22,880 nt of DNA, from contig JBEBXQ010000081.1 of NCBI GenBank assembly GCA_040391535.1, positions 1 through 22,880 on the forward strand, read 5' to 3'. The translations under genes were made by a program, and so were the position numbers. Source of the stretch: JBEBXQ01 sp040391535 (GTDB lineage: Bacteria > Bacteroidota > Bacteroidia > Cytophagales > Spirosomataceae). Under the pieces are notes generated by a model, which saw nothing but the letters and a program-made list of their open reading frames with translations, ran no database searches and was not told the DNA's origin. Below, piece by piece: positions 14,896 to 22,880 of this stretch; the stretch's first letter is position 1, and every line of letters starts with the position of its first letter.

Positions 14896-17742
14896 CTATT
14901 CCGGACTGGTAACTTCTTTTATATGCATATGGCTGGTATGATGCTGATGGGAATGTGATTGACCAAGCCTGTTATTCAGCTCCTTCAGGGCTTTTTCAGA
15001 TGCGTCGGTTTTAAGTTCTGAAACCCTTTTGATCATATATTCCAGGTGGATGGGTATTCTTGATTTTTCCATCAGGTTCAGTGCTTTCTTCTGATCCAGC
15101 TCAGCCAGTGGTTCGGCAGCATACCAGAGCATCAGCGGCAAATTATGGTCTGACCCGTTTTCCTGTTTTGCAATCAGTGCATCCAGCACGTTCCAGCGCT
15201 GTTCAGGGCGGATTCTCAGCATGGCTGAAGTCAGGTATAATTGTACCATAGCCGAGGTGTCATTTTTCGCCATATTCTCAAAATGGCTTAAAACGGCCTC
15301 AGATACCACTTTGTTTTCCGTCAGCAGCTGAACCGCCCAGCTCCTGATATATTCACCTTTATCTTTCAGCAGGCCCGTTAATTCCTCTTCTTTCAGACCA
15401 TTGGTAACCTGCAGCGTCCATAAGGCACGGAGCCGGATGGTTTCCTCAGGATGAGTATTCAGGATTTCCCTTAATGCTTTATGTACTTTTTTATCTGCGC
15501 CGCGCTCCTGTAAGATTGTCCTTGCCTGCCGTGCGTACCATTCGTTCTCATGCAGCTGATAATGAACCAATGCACTGCTTTTCAGCTTTGAAAGGTCTAC
15601 TCTTACCCATTGGTCGTTTTCATGGGTAATCTTGAAAATCCGTCCCAGTGTTTTATCGTGCACGTCGGCATTGGGACTGTGGCATTGGTTCTTGTCATAC
15701 CAGTCGATAGCATAAACAGAGCCGTTCTGGTCGTACCGCATATTGAGCCATTGCGACCAGGAGTCATTCATCACCATAAAATCCTTTTCATGCGTAGCCA
15801 CATAACCGGACCCCTGTCTGGTCAGGTGATCAATATTAAGCCTTGCCCCGTTGATATTGTTCATGAAAATCTCGTTACGGTAGCGGGCCGGCCAGTTGTT
15901 TCCGCCCTGATAAATCATTGCACCCGAATGCGCGTGCCCGCCTCCTTTGGAGGCTGATCTGAAGTTACCGGCATGCGGCCCGCGGTCTCCTACCCAATGC
16001 ACGTGGTCGGCAATGGTTTTGATATCATCATAGGTGTAAGGGTTGAAATGATTGCCGGCCTGGCGCTGATAACGCGCGCCCTGGATGACATGATACATGT
16101 GCGGAATCACACAAACGGTTATAAACGGATGACCGTACTGATTAAAATCGATCCCCCACGGATTGCTGGTTCCTTCTGCGAATACTTCAAAAGTATGCCG
16201 TACGGGATGATACCGCCAGACACCGGCATTGATCCTGGTACGTTCGGTATCCGGCGCCCCCGGCTTCCCGACGTTGGAGTGCGTAAAAACACCATGCGTG
16301 CCATAAAGCCATCCGTCAGGTCCCCAGCGCAGACTGTTCAGGACTTCATGGGTATCATGAACGCCCCAGCCGTCCAGGAGTTTCTGAGGCGGACCGGCGG
16401 GCTTATCCTTCTTTACATCCAATGGAATAAACAACAGGTAGGGAGCAGCACCCAGCCACACACCGCCCATGCCCACTTCAATCCCGCTTACCAGGCTCAG
16501 ATTTTCGGCAAATACCTTACGGCTGTCCAATGTCCCGTCACCGTCGGTATCTTCAAAGATCAGTATCCGGTCTTTTCCCTGTCCTTCCGGAGCCGGGACA
16601 GGATAAGTGTGTCCTTCAACAACCCACAGACGTCCGCGATGGTCAATCGTAAAGCTGACCGGGCGCACAATATCAGGCTCGGCAGCAGCGAGCGTAACTT
16701 TAAATCCCTGTGGAACGGTCATGGCCGCAGCAGCCTCTTTGCCCGAAAGGCCTGCGTGAAGAACGGGATCTACCGGTGGAAGAATAATGATATCCTCTGA
16801 CCTGAGTTCATTCGGAAACTCCGGCCGCTGATCGTAAAACAAAAAATCATCAAAATTAAGATGAGCCCATTTATCATGGGGAATATAAGGGATCTGGGAC
16901 AGCCCGGTTTCATTGTCCACGATCCTGATAAAAATCTCCTTATTCAGCAAGGGTTGCAGATCCACCACCACAGGCTGCAGGGTAGCGCGTCCCTGCCCGG
17001 TAATGTGGAAGAACACTTTATCGGTTGCCACATCCACCAATTCAACCCTTGTGTCCTGCAAAGCCCCACCTGAGACCCTGAAAGCGGCATAAGGATGTGT
17101 AACTTTAAAAGGCTCCGAGGTAAGCGTACCTGTCAGCTTAGCGTTTTTCACCCCTCCGCTGGACAGGAAATAAGCCCCTTCCAAACCGATATGCATCTCC
17201 TTTTCATGGAGCGGAGACGGATCTTCACTCACCAGGGTAAAGGCTTCACCGGTCGTATGCCAGTCGGTAAGGTCTCCTTTTTCAAAATTCAGATTCAGTG
17301 ACCGCCCATCCTTTACCGGAAGTTGTCCTGCTATGGTTTTTTCAGTAATAGCACCCTCCACTATTTCAAACTTTCCTACCATGCCCGCTATCCGGTGTCC
17401 CGGAACGGTACAGTAATAAGTATCGTCATAATCAGCGGTAAATGTAATGCTTGTACTGCTGCCTTTTTCAAGGATGGCTTCACTTTTAATGCCCATTTTT
17501 TCAAGGCCGATATCGTGTGTCATCAACTCAGCATTGATAATCTTTATCCTTACCCGGTCACCTTTGTTTGCCTTCAAAACAGGATTCCGGGAGCCGTCTG
17601 CTGCGTAGTAACCCAGCATGGAAGATTCCAGCACATATTCCCGGTCAACTTTAAGTGTATCGCCGGTTACCAGCGGCACCGAACTGAAACCGTAATAAAA
17701 CGGAGCGAATGCCACAAAAAAAACAAATACTAAAGAACGCAT
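14896..17742 (-). CDS. Cupredoxin-PVC-type dehydrogenase fusion with HEAT repeats and His-rich tail
   Basis: 948 residues, signal peptide about 1-20. Residues about 30-132 are a cupredoxin with a full type 1 copper ligand set: His76 (MTHDIG), Cys111, His116 and Met121 (CTVPGHRIAGM). Residues about 145-330 form a beta-sandwich (LNFEKGDLTDWHTTGEAF to NFDDFLFYDQRPEF). Residues about 345-690 are a PVC-type membrane-bound dehydrogenase beta-propeller (GFKVTLAAAEPDIVRPVSF, GRLWVVEGHTYP, Ca-like DTDGDGTLD, GWGVHDTHEVLNSLRWGPDG, SNPWGIDFNQYGHPF). HEAT-like helical repeats follow to about 920. The C-terminus has six His between residues 930 and 940. No CxxCH heme motif exists anywhere, unlike the related dehydrogenase at 19345-22488, so copper probably replaces heme as electron carrier. 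It is the last gene of the four-gene operon, 27 bases after the Tm-1-like gene. Substrate unknown. Confidence 0.9.
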   Translation of the reverse strand: MRSLVFVFFVAFAPFYYGFSSVPLVTGDTLKVDREYVLESSMLGYYAADGSRNPVLKANKGDRVRIKIINAELMTHDIGLEKMGIKSEAILEKGSSTSITFTADYDDTYYCTVPGHRIAGMVGKFEIVEGAITEKTIAGQLPVKDGRSLNLNFEKGDLTDWHTTGEAFTLVSEDPSPLHEKEMHIGLEGAYFLSSGGVKNAKLTGTLTSEPFKVTHPYAAFRVSGGALQDTRVELVDVATDKVFFHITGQGRATLQPVVVDLQPLLNKEIFIRIVDNETGLSQIPYIPHDKWAHLNFDDFLFYDQRPEFPNELRSEDIIILPPVDPVLHAGLSGKEAAAAMTVPQGFKVTLAAAEPDIVRPVSFTIDHRGRLWVVEGHTYPVPAPEGQGKDRILIFEDTDGDGTLDSRKVFAENLSLVSGIEVGMGGVWLGAAPYLLFIPLDVKKDKPAGPPQKLLDGWGVHDTHEVLNSLRWGPDGWLYGTHGVFTHSNVGKPGAPDTERTRINAGVWRYHPVRHTFEVFAEGTSNPWGIDFNQYGHPFITVCVIPHMYHVIQGARYQRQAGNHFNPYTYDDIKTIADHVHWVGDRGPHAGNFRSASKGGGHAHSGAMIYQGGNNWPARYRNEIFMNNINGARLNIDHLTRQGSGYVATHEKDFMVMNDSWSQWLNMRYDQNGSVYAIDWYDKNQCHSPNADVHDKTLGRIFKITHENDQWVRVDLSKLKSSALVHYQLHENEWYARQARTILQERGADKKVHKALREILNTHPEETIRLRALWTLQVTNGLKEEELTGLLKDKGEYIRSWAVQLLTENKVVSEAVLSHFENMAKNDTSAMVQLYLTSAMLRIRPEQRWNVLDALIAKQENGSDHNLPLMLWYAAEPLAELDQKKALNLMEKSRIPIHLEYMIKRVSELKTDASEKALKELNNRLGQSHSHQHHTSHMHIKEVTSPE

Positions 17743-17769
17743 AATAAACCTGAGCTTTAAGATGGATAG

Positions 17770-19023
17770 TTAATTCAGAGCAGGAAGGGTATTTTTATTC
17801 CGGATGTGTTCCAGTAATAGCCCCACAATATAACCGGCAAAATCAGGATCATTAATATGCATATCCTTTTTTATAACCGGAATATCTGCACCAGCAGCCT
17901 GTTCAATGGTATCGAACAATGCTTCATTGGATGACCTGTTATAAAATACGCTGCCCTCACTGTCAATCCGGGATAAACCTTTCAGCGGCAATACGATGGA
18001 CACCGGTGCCTGAGAAGTTCTTATTTTGCTGACCAGCCGTCTGCCAAGTTCCCGGTTTTCTTCCTGATTGGTGCGCATCAGTGTGACATCAGGAGACCAG
18101 TGATAGAATTGCCGTTGGCTGTATTGCTCCGGTACGGTATCCGGACTTCCGAAATTGACCATATCCAGACAGCCCGGCACTACCACCTGAGGAATTCCCA
18201 TATCGCCTGCTGCAGTTCCTCTTTGAGGACCGGCACTGCAAATCCCGCCGCACAGATCGTCGGCCAGCTCGGTGGTTGTGACATCGAGTACGGCATCAAA
18301 ATATCCGCCGCGGATCAGTTCTTCCATGGCCCGGCCTCCGCTTCCGTTCGCATGAAAAGCATATACTTCAAACCCCTTTTCCTCTAACAAAGCAGTACAC
18401 GTATCGACGCACGCTGTTGTATTTCCAAACATGCTCACGGCAACCCTTTGCTTGTTTTCAGTAATATCAGCAGGAACTCCGGCCATAGCCGCAATGGCAA
18501 CGGCTGCCCGTGCAATCAGTACCGAAATAATGCCGTTAAGCCCTGACACGTCTACTATTGACGGAATCAGCATGATATCCTTACTACCGATAAGGTGGGA
18601 TACGTCTTTGGTAGCGAGTGTTGAAATACAGATTTTCGGAACGCCGAAAGGCACATCCTGCATGGCGTTGAGCACAATGTAAGTACCGCCTCCGCCACCC
18701 ATCCCAATCACCCCGGAAACCTGACCATCTGCCGAAAGGCTTCCGATCAGTTTGCGGGTAGCTTCCGACATCAGGGCGACAGCATGCGTCCTCTCACCCC
18801 TTTGGATTACCTCGCCCAGCGAGCTTCCGACCGACTCCAGCAACCAGCTGTTTTCATACGAAACCGGAAAAAGATCCGTGCTTCCGAAGATACCTGCATT
18901 TATACTGATCACCTCACATCCCAGGCCGGCCAGCTGCTGATACAAAAAATGAAATACTTCAGCTTTTGTATCAAAACAGCCCACCATAACTACTTTACCG
19001 GCCGTAATTTCTTTACTATTCAT
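17770..19023 (-). CDS. Tm-1-like ATP-binding domain protein (UPF0261)
   Basis: 417 residues, no signal peptide, cytoplasmic. Family marks, in order: KVVMVGCFDTKAEVFHFL at 10-27; the Gly-rich GMGGGGGT at 107-114; STLATKDVSHLIGSKDI; DVSGLNGIISVLIARAA; SMFGNTTACVDTC; HANGSGGRAMEELI; VLDVTTTELADDLCGG; and the C-terminal DPDFAGYIVGLLLEHI. This is the two-lobed nucleotide-binding domain named after the N-terminal half of the tomato Tm-1 protein. The TIM-barrel half found in plant Tm-1 is missing here and no separate TIM-barrel gene is adjacent. The bacterial reaction is not established to my knowledge. It starts 18 bases after the Dabb gene and ends 27 bases before the cupredoxin-dehydrogenase gene, so it belongs to that operon and may act on the imported oxidation product. 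Confidence 0.92.
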   Translation of the reverse strand: MNSKEITAGKVVMVGCFDTKAEVFHFLYQQLAGLGCEVISINAGIFGSTDLFPVSYENSWLLESVGSSLGEVIQRGERTHAVALMSEATRKLIGSLSADGQVSGVIGMGGGGGTYIVLNAMQDVPFGVPKICISTLATKDVSHLIGSKDIMLIPSIVDVSGLNGIISVLIARAAVAIAAMAGVPADITENKQRVAVSMFGNTTACVDTCTALLEEKGFEVYAFHANGSGGRAMEELIRGGYFDAVLDVTTTELADDLCGGICSAGPQRGTAAGDMGIPQVVVPGCLDMVNFGSPDTVPEQYSQRQFYHWSPDVTLMRTNQEENRELGRRLVSKIRTSQAPVSIVLPLKGLSRIDSEGSVFYNRSSNEALFDTIEQAAGADIPVIKKDMHINDPDFAGYIVGLLLEHIRNKNTLPALN

Positions 19024-19041
19024 TACTGATTTTTTTAAACA

Positions 19042-19338
19042 TTAAACTGCAATATCAAAAACGATCACCCGCTTCAGGCGTGGAACAACCACCGATTTGG
19101 CATGCTCATGCACCGGATGAGGAAGATAGTTATCCCTGGATTCTTCACTGTCAAAATTCATGAGGAATCCGTGCGTAAAACTATCATTCAATCCCTCATT
19201 CCCACTATAGGGCCCATGTTCCATACTCAGAAGGCCGGGAATTTTCCCCACCATCGCTTTCATTATCCGGAAACATTCGTCAATCTGATCAGGACTTACG
19301 TCACTGTTAAATTCGAATACGCCAAAATGTCTTACCAT
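19042..19338 (-). CDS. Dabb (stress-responsive alpha/beta-barrel) domain protein
   Basis: 98 residues, one complete Dabb domain (family usually 95-110 residues), cytoplasmic, expected to be a dimeric ferredoxin-like barrel. His4 sits in the first strand (MVRHFGVFEF). The second half has HGFLMNFDSEESRDNYLPHPVHEH, quoted here as two conserved pieces: FDSEESRDNYL, then HPVH with His74 and His77. Positions His4, Tyr71 and His77 correspond roughly to catalytic His/Tyr positions in cyclase members such as olivetolic acid cyclase, but most bacterial members are uncharacterised. It starts 6 bases after the heme dehydrogenase stop and ends 18 bases before the Tm-1-like gene, so it is translationally linked to both. 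A small-molecule-binding or isomerase/cyclase role is inference. Confidence 0.9.
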   Translation of the reverse strand: MVRHFGVFEFNSDVSPDQIDECFRIMKAMVGKIPGLLSMEHGPYSGNEGLNDSFTHGFLMNFDSEESRDNYLPHPVHEHAKSVVVPRLKRVIVFDIAV

Positions 19339-19344
19339 GGACTC

Positions 19345-22300
19345 CTATTTAATGGTTTTTATATAAGTCAGAATATCCGAAACATCCTTATCTGTAAAAT
19401 TATCAAACAAACCTGCCGGCATAAAAGACTTTCCGGTAACTGAATGCTGACTTTTGATCTCAGCAGCCGGCACAAAGGTTTCCCCGCCACCCATAGCGGC
19501 CAGTGTTGAACCATTGGCATCGCGTTTGAGAAGGTATCCTTCCAGAATACTGTTATCCTTTTTCACAATACGAAAAACCGCATATCCTGATTCTATCGCC
19601 GCATCCGGATCGAGCACGGCATATAGCAAACCTTCCGTTTCGCGGTAGCCCAACCCGTCCAATGCGGGGGCGAGTGTCTGTCCTTTGCCACCTGCCTGGT
19701 GGCACATCAGGCAAGTCTGAAACAGTAGTTCTCCTTTTTTCGGATCACCGTTATTTTTTTCTGCTAACGTCTTCATTTTAGCGATACGTGCGCCTACCTT
19801 CTGCTTTCGCTCCACTTCTGCCTTTCTCACCTCATTCATCAGCTGACTGCTTTTTTCCGTCTGTTTATCCGCCGGATTCAACCGCTCTGCTGTCATCATT
19901 TCAAAAGAAGTTCCCGGCAGCTTTTTCTCCGCGTACAAATCCAGCAATAAATCCGAGCTCGCCGCATATCTGGATAAAGTATTGGTCAGCACTTTTTGCT
20001 CGACCTGGTCCATGCCGGAAAACCATTTCAGGATCAGTTGTTTAGCAAGTGTCTTGTCGGTGCGGGCTATGCCCTGTAAGGCATTTAACCGGGTATTCAG
20101 ACTCAGCGTTTCATTATCCGTTATAGCTTTATAATAAGCAGTATTTTTATTTCCGGCAACATCCAATGCCCTGATCAGCAGATTCACCTCGCCTTCATTT
20201 TTGCTTTCCTTCATCAGATTACCCACCAGCTGTTCCGGTACTTTCACATTATAGCTCACCATAACATTCAGCGCCTTTTGCTGAAATTCATGATTATCCG
20301 ATTTCAGCATCATTTGTAAAGGCTCAGCCAGCAGATTTCTGAATGAAGGTGAGTTCAGTGTTTCCCGGTGTTTCAGTGCAAAATCCATATACCGGAGTTG
20401 TTGTGCAGACTGACCAAGCGCTGACTTCAATACCTCTTCCATGGCAGCTTCAGATGCCATCTGTCCTGCATAAAGAAAGGTCTCTTCGTTTAATGCAGAT
20501 TTGTCGAAACCAGGATTCAGCTGAAAGAACCATGCTGCCCTTTGTTTTACGGGAAGTACCTGAATAGCCCAGACCAGATGATCGGAAGGAATGTTACCAG
20601 GCTGAGATTTACTTAACCATTCCTCCAGTTGAGGAGCAAATTTCTCCAACGCTCTCCGCGCAAGATATCGTTCAAATTTACGCTCGTAAGGCCCGCCCGG
20701 CTGGTCACCTTCCAAAGGTGGTTTACAGGCAGACAACAATAGGGCAATAAGCGGATCAGTACTATTTTCATTTACTCCGATGGTCCGGATCAGCTGGGAC
20801 CTGACCAGCGGATTCCTGTCTTCAATCAGTTGCCGGAATACCGGTAAAAACGGATCCAGGCTATGGGAAAAGGAAGCAAGATAGCGTAACGTTTCCCTCC
20901 TGACCTCATCATCAGCATCTGAAAGTAAACTGTTGATCATGGAAACATCATAATGCCCCAGGGTTTCCAGGCACCATAAAGCGTGGATGCGGGTGACGGC
21001 ATCCTGCCGGAGGTCAAGACTCATTTGCTGCAGACCGGGAATTAATACTTTCGTTTCGGCCGGGTCGCGGTCGGATATCTGATGCCAGGCTGCTCTTTTT
21101 TCCCACAGATAATCTGATTTTAAATAGGAGGGTAAATCGGAGGTACTGACCTTATGGAAATCAGTAATTTTTCTGTCCTGCTGGCTCACATGCCTGATCC
21201 GCCAGATCCGGCCGCTCTTTTTGTCGCGATCGGGATGCGTTGTAGGTACTTCGTTATGCGATACGATTTTATTATACCAGTCGGCAATATAAAGGTTACC
21301 GTCAGGCCCGAAGGTAATATTCACCGGCCTGAACCAGTCGTCGTCTGAAGTAAGCAGATCGGGCAAATGCTCCGAAATAAAACTTCCGTCAGCATTTCTT
21401 ACGATGCGGACTGCATTGATAGAATTCGTAATGGGATTGGCCAGAAAACCAACGTTTTTCCATTCTTCCGGAAACCCGCCGGTTTTATCCTCTGAAAAAG
21501 CCAGTCCTGACAGACCCGTACCACCTACCCTGAAAGGATGAATAGAAGGAAAAAACGGCTGATAAGGTCTGAATTTCTCATTTCCGATTCCGCTGAAAGC
21601 AGCACCTTCCTCCAGAGGCACTACCGAATATCCGATATCATTGGCCTCAGAGCCATACCACTGTCCGTTAGCACGTAAGGTAAACCCCCAGATATTATTT
21701 AAGCCTGCTGTAAGTAATTCAAGCTGTTTTCCGTCCAAAGAAAACCTTCCGGTTTTACTGTAATCAACAGGTACCTGAAGCTCTTTATTAACATACGAAG
21801 TAACCAAACCTTTGTTCAATGCACCATGACTGAAATGGATACGGTTACCTGGTCCTCTCAATAATAAATGAGACATGGTATGTGTATCGGTAAAGCCGAA
21901 TCCGGTAAACAGCGGCTTTCTTGTCTCGGCTTTTCCGTCCTTATTTTCATCATCCAGGAAAAAGATTTCAGAACCCTGCGCAATATACGCTCCGTTTTTA
22001 TAAGGAAGCACACTCATAGGAAGGGCCAAACCGTCTGCCCAGACATCTACCTGCAGCTTTCCGTTATAGATTCCGGATAATTTCAGTACCTGATCTTCTC
22101 CTTGGGTTATTCCTTTATACAAATCCTGTATTCTTCTGAAAGCCGGATGGTTATCCTGCTTACGCTTGTCATCCATCAGTTCCAGAAGATCATTCCACTG
22201 AATATCCGAAACAGGATCCAGGGGATACATCCGGGCGGTCTGTGTCCAGAGATTTCCGGCATCGTCAAATGCCAGATCGATGGGTTTCACAATTCCATCA

Positions 22301-22488
22301 GTCTCACTGGCAACCAGCTCAATTACAAAACCCGGAGCCAGGTGAAAATGCCTGATCTGTTCCTCCGGTGTTAACGCAATTACCCTCGTAGAGAGCTGCT
22401 TGTCATTTTTTTTCTGACCAAGGGCATTCTCCGAATACAAAAAAGCCAGAAATACCAGAAGTAAGATACATTTATTGTTCATTTTCAT
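19345..22488 (-). CDS. PVC-type heme-binding membrane-bound dehydrogenase with HEAT repeats and C-terminal cytochrome c
   Basis: 1047 residues; signal peptide about 1-24 (ends ALGQ). An ATG two codons downstream (22482) is an alternative start. Residues about 40-435 are a PVC-type dehydrogenase beta-propeller (GFVIELVASETDGIVKPIDL, AFDDAGNLWTQTARMYP, DDENKDGKAETR, FGFTDTHTMSHLLLRGPGN, WYGSEANDIGYS, VNITFGPDGNLYIADWYN). Residues about 440-860 are HEAT-like repeats. The C-terminus, about 910-1047, is a class I cytochrome c domain with CLMCH (Cys926, Cys929, His930), the family-typical LAPALDGLGYRE and a candidate axial Met1023 in SFMPAGL. It should be exported and pass electrons from an unknown, perhaps sugar-like, substrate to a respiratory acceptor. 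It is the first gene of the four-gene minus-strand operon and faces a divergent exported-protein gene across a 311-base regulatory region. Confidence 0.93.
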   Translation of the reverse strand: MKMNNKCILLLVFLAFLYSENALGQKKNDKQLSTRVIALTPEEQIRHFHLAPGFVIELVASETDGIVKPIDLAFDDAGNLWTQTARMYPLDPVSDIQWNDLLELMDDKRKQDNHPAFRRIQDLYKGITQGEDQVLKLSGIYNGKLQVDVWADGLALPMSVLPYKNGAYIAQGSEIFFLDDENKDGKAETRKPLFTGFGFTDTHTMSHLLLRGPGNRIHFSHGALNKGLVTSYVNKELQVPVDYSKTGRFSLDGKQLELLTAGLNNIWGFTLRANGQWYGSEANDIGYSVVPLEEGAAFSGIGNEKFRPYQPFFPSIHPFRVGGTGLSGLAFSEDKTGGFPEEWKNVGFLANPITNSINAVRIVRNADGSFISEHLPDLLTSDDDWFRPVNITFGPDGNLYIADWYNKIVSHNEVPTTHPDRDKKSGRIWRIRHVSQQDRKITDFHKVSTSDLPSYLKSDYLWEKRAAWHQISDRDPAETKVLIPGLQQMSLDLRQDAVTRIHALWCLETLGHYDVSMINSLLSDADDEVRRETLRYLASFSHSLDPFLPVFRQLIEDRNPLVRSQLIRTIGVNENSTDPLIALLLSACKPPLEGDQPGGPYERKFERYLARRALEKFAPQLEEWLSKSQPGNIPSDHLVWAIQVLPVKQRAAWFFQLNPGFDKSALNEETFLYAGQMASEAAMEEVLKSALGQSAQQLRYMDFALKHRETLNSPSFRNLLAEPLQMMLKSDNHEFQQKALNVMVSYNVKVPEQLVGNLMKESKNEGEVNLLIRALDVAGNKNTAYYKAITDNETLSLNTRLNALQGIARTDKTLAKQLILKWFSGMDQVEQKVLTNTLSRYAASSDLLLDLYAEKKLPGTSFEMMTAERLNPADKQTEKSSQLMNEVRKAEVERKQKVGARIAKMKTLAEKNNGDPKKGELLFQTCLMCHQAGGKGQTLAPALDGLGYRETEGLLYAVLDPDAAIESGYAVFRIVKKDNSILEGYLLKRDANGSTLAAMGGGETFVPAAEIKSQHSVTGKSFMPAGLFDNFTDKDVSDILTYIKTIK

Positions 22489-22799
22489 CGGGTTTAGATC
22501 CTGAGTACAATATTGTCAGGCAAGATAATATTGTCTACTATCAGACACGCCCTAATTTCGATATTTTTTATAAAAATCTGTGCAATTCCAATATATTTTT
22601 ATTGGGAGTAAACGAAGATTAAGGTAAGCGTCCACCTGACAACAACAATCCACTCTTCATGGATGGGATTTACTGACGGCTTCCGGGAATGCAGCCTTTT
22701 CCTGCAGGAATTGTTATATTCGCTTTCGTATATTTCTGAATGACGGGTTAATACCGGTTTCTCCATCGGATTGAGTATTTTTAAGTTAACGGGTTTATA
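22489..22799. promoter_or_regulatory. 311-base divergent promoter region
   Basis: It separates the minus-strand dehydrogenase operon from the plus-strand exported-protein gene. Visible elements: spaced AATATTGTC repeats near the operon start (22507-22535); GTCT/AGAC inverted ends at 22533-22546; CCAATA/TATTGG inverted repeat at 22588-22605; a 12-base palindrome TTCCTGCAGGAA at 22699-22710; and TATATTTC at 22729-22736, close to the Bacteroidota -7 box for the plus-strand gene, without a good -33 partner. No gene is seen inside. Confidence 0.5.
22507..22535 (-). promoter_or_regulatory. Operator-like tandem repeat upstream of the dehydrogenase operon
   Basis: AATATTGTC occurs at 22509-22517 and again at 22527-22535, an exact 9-base direct repeat with an 18-base period. 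The first copy lies in a perfect 10-base palindrome, ACAATATTGT (22507-22516); the second is in the near-palindrome GATAATATTGTC (22524-22535). The pair sits 19-47 bases upstream of the ATG, where a repressor or activator controlling the operon would bind. Confidence 0.45.
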
Positions 22800-22880
22800 A
22801 TGAAAACAAAAGGAGTCGTTTACCTGATTATATTGTTCAGCATACTTCCGTGGAAACCTGTTAAGGCTCAGTCCGTTTTC
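22800..22880 (+). CDS. Exported protein, N-terminal fragment (signal peptide), truncated by window end
   Basis: An ATG at 22800 opens a frame of 27 codons that runs off the window. The encoded MKTKGVVYLIILFSILPWK followed by PVKAQSVF is a clear Sec signal peptide: basic start, hydrophobic core (VVYLIILFSIL) and a likely cleavage site after VKA, before QS. Nothing of the mature protein is visible, so no function can be given. It is divergent from the dehydrogenase operon and shares its regulatory region, so it may belong to the same functional locus. Confidence 0.7.
   Translation, partial: MKTKGVVYLIILFSILPWKPVKAQSVF

Noticed and set aside
15973..16800. 275-codon plus-strand open frame
   Set aside because: It lies wholly opposite the conserved propeller of the cupredoxin-dehydrogenase, has no recognisable domain, and is explained as an antisense shadow.
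22588..22605. CCAATA/TATTGG inverted repeat as an operator
   Set aside because: The arms are only six bases, A/T-rich, and lie far from any recognisable promoter box; kept only as a note in the intergenic entry.

Overview
The window looks like a chromosomal segment of a Bacteroidota bacterium, most likely from the Cytophagales (Dyadobacter/Spirosomataceae-like; this placement is an inference). The evidence is a FecR / STN-containing SusC / SusD set, a secreted protein with a type IX secretion C-terminal sorting domain, weak A-rich ribosome binding sites, and several Planctomycetes-Verrucomicrobia-Chlamydiae (PVC)-type secreted redox proteins that are common in this group. I see no insertion sequences, CRISPR arrays, tRNA or rRNA.

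Layout. (1) Bases 1-6373, plus strand: the 3' part of a FecR anti-sigma gene, a SusC-type TonB-dependent transducer, a SusD-type lipoprotein and a small PKD-like lipoprotein, closed by a strong hairpin terminator. (2) Bases 6446-7924, minus strand: a secreted LRR/receptor-L-like protein with a T9SS sorting domain. (3) Bases 7925-8650: a 726-base gene-poor region with unexplained structure, namely a bulged hairpin, an orphan plus-strand terminator and a cluster of TTCAGG/CCTGAA hexamers. (4) Bases 8651-9891, minus strand: two small cytoplasmic proteins (DUF4256 and DUF1801/YdeI-like). (5) Bases 9945-14686, minus strand: a DUF1549-LamG-DUF1553 cytochrome-like lipoprotein followed 2 bases later by a DUF1501 protein. 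(6) Bases 14896-22488, minus strand: a tight four-gene operon consisting of a heme-c PVC-type dehydrogenase, a Dabb-domain protein, a Tm-1-like (UPF0261) protein and a second PVC-type dehydrogenase that carries an N-terminal cupredoxin instead of heme c. It ends at an intrinsic terminator. (7) From base 22800, plus strand: the first 27 codons of a divergently transcribed exported protein.

How the genes may work together. Block 1 is a complete nutrient-uptake module in which the FecR and STN domains imply cell-surface signalling to an ECF sigma factor lying just outside the window. Blocks 5 and 6 form an uncharacterised secreted/periplasmic oxidation system: two propeller dehydrogenase-like proteins with different one-electron carriers (type 1 copper and heme c), a PSCyt-type di-heme candidate, a DUF1501 hydrolase-like protein, and two small cytoplasmic proteins (Dabb and Tm-1-like) that could process the imported product. 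The substrate is not visible from the sequence. This block is the best candidate for an undescribed pathway.
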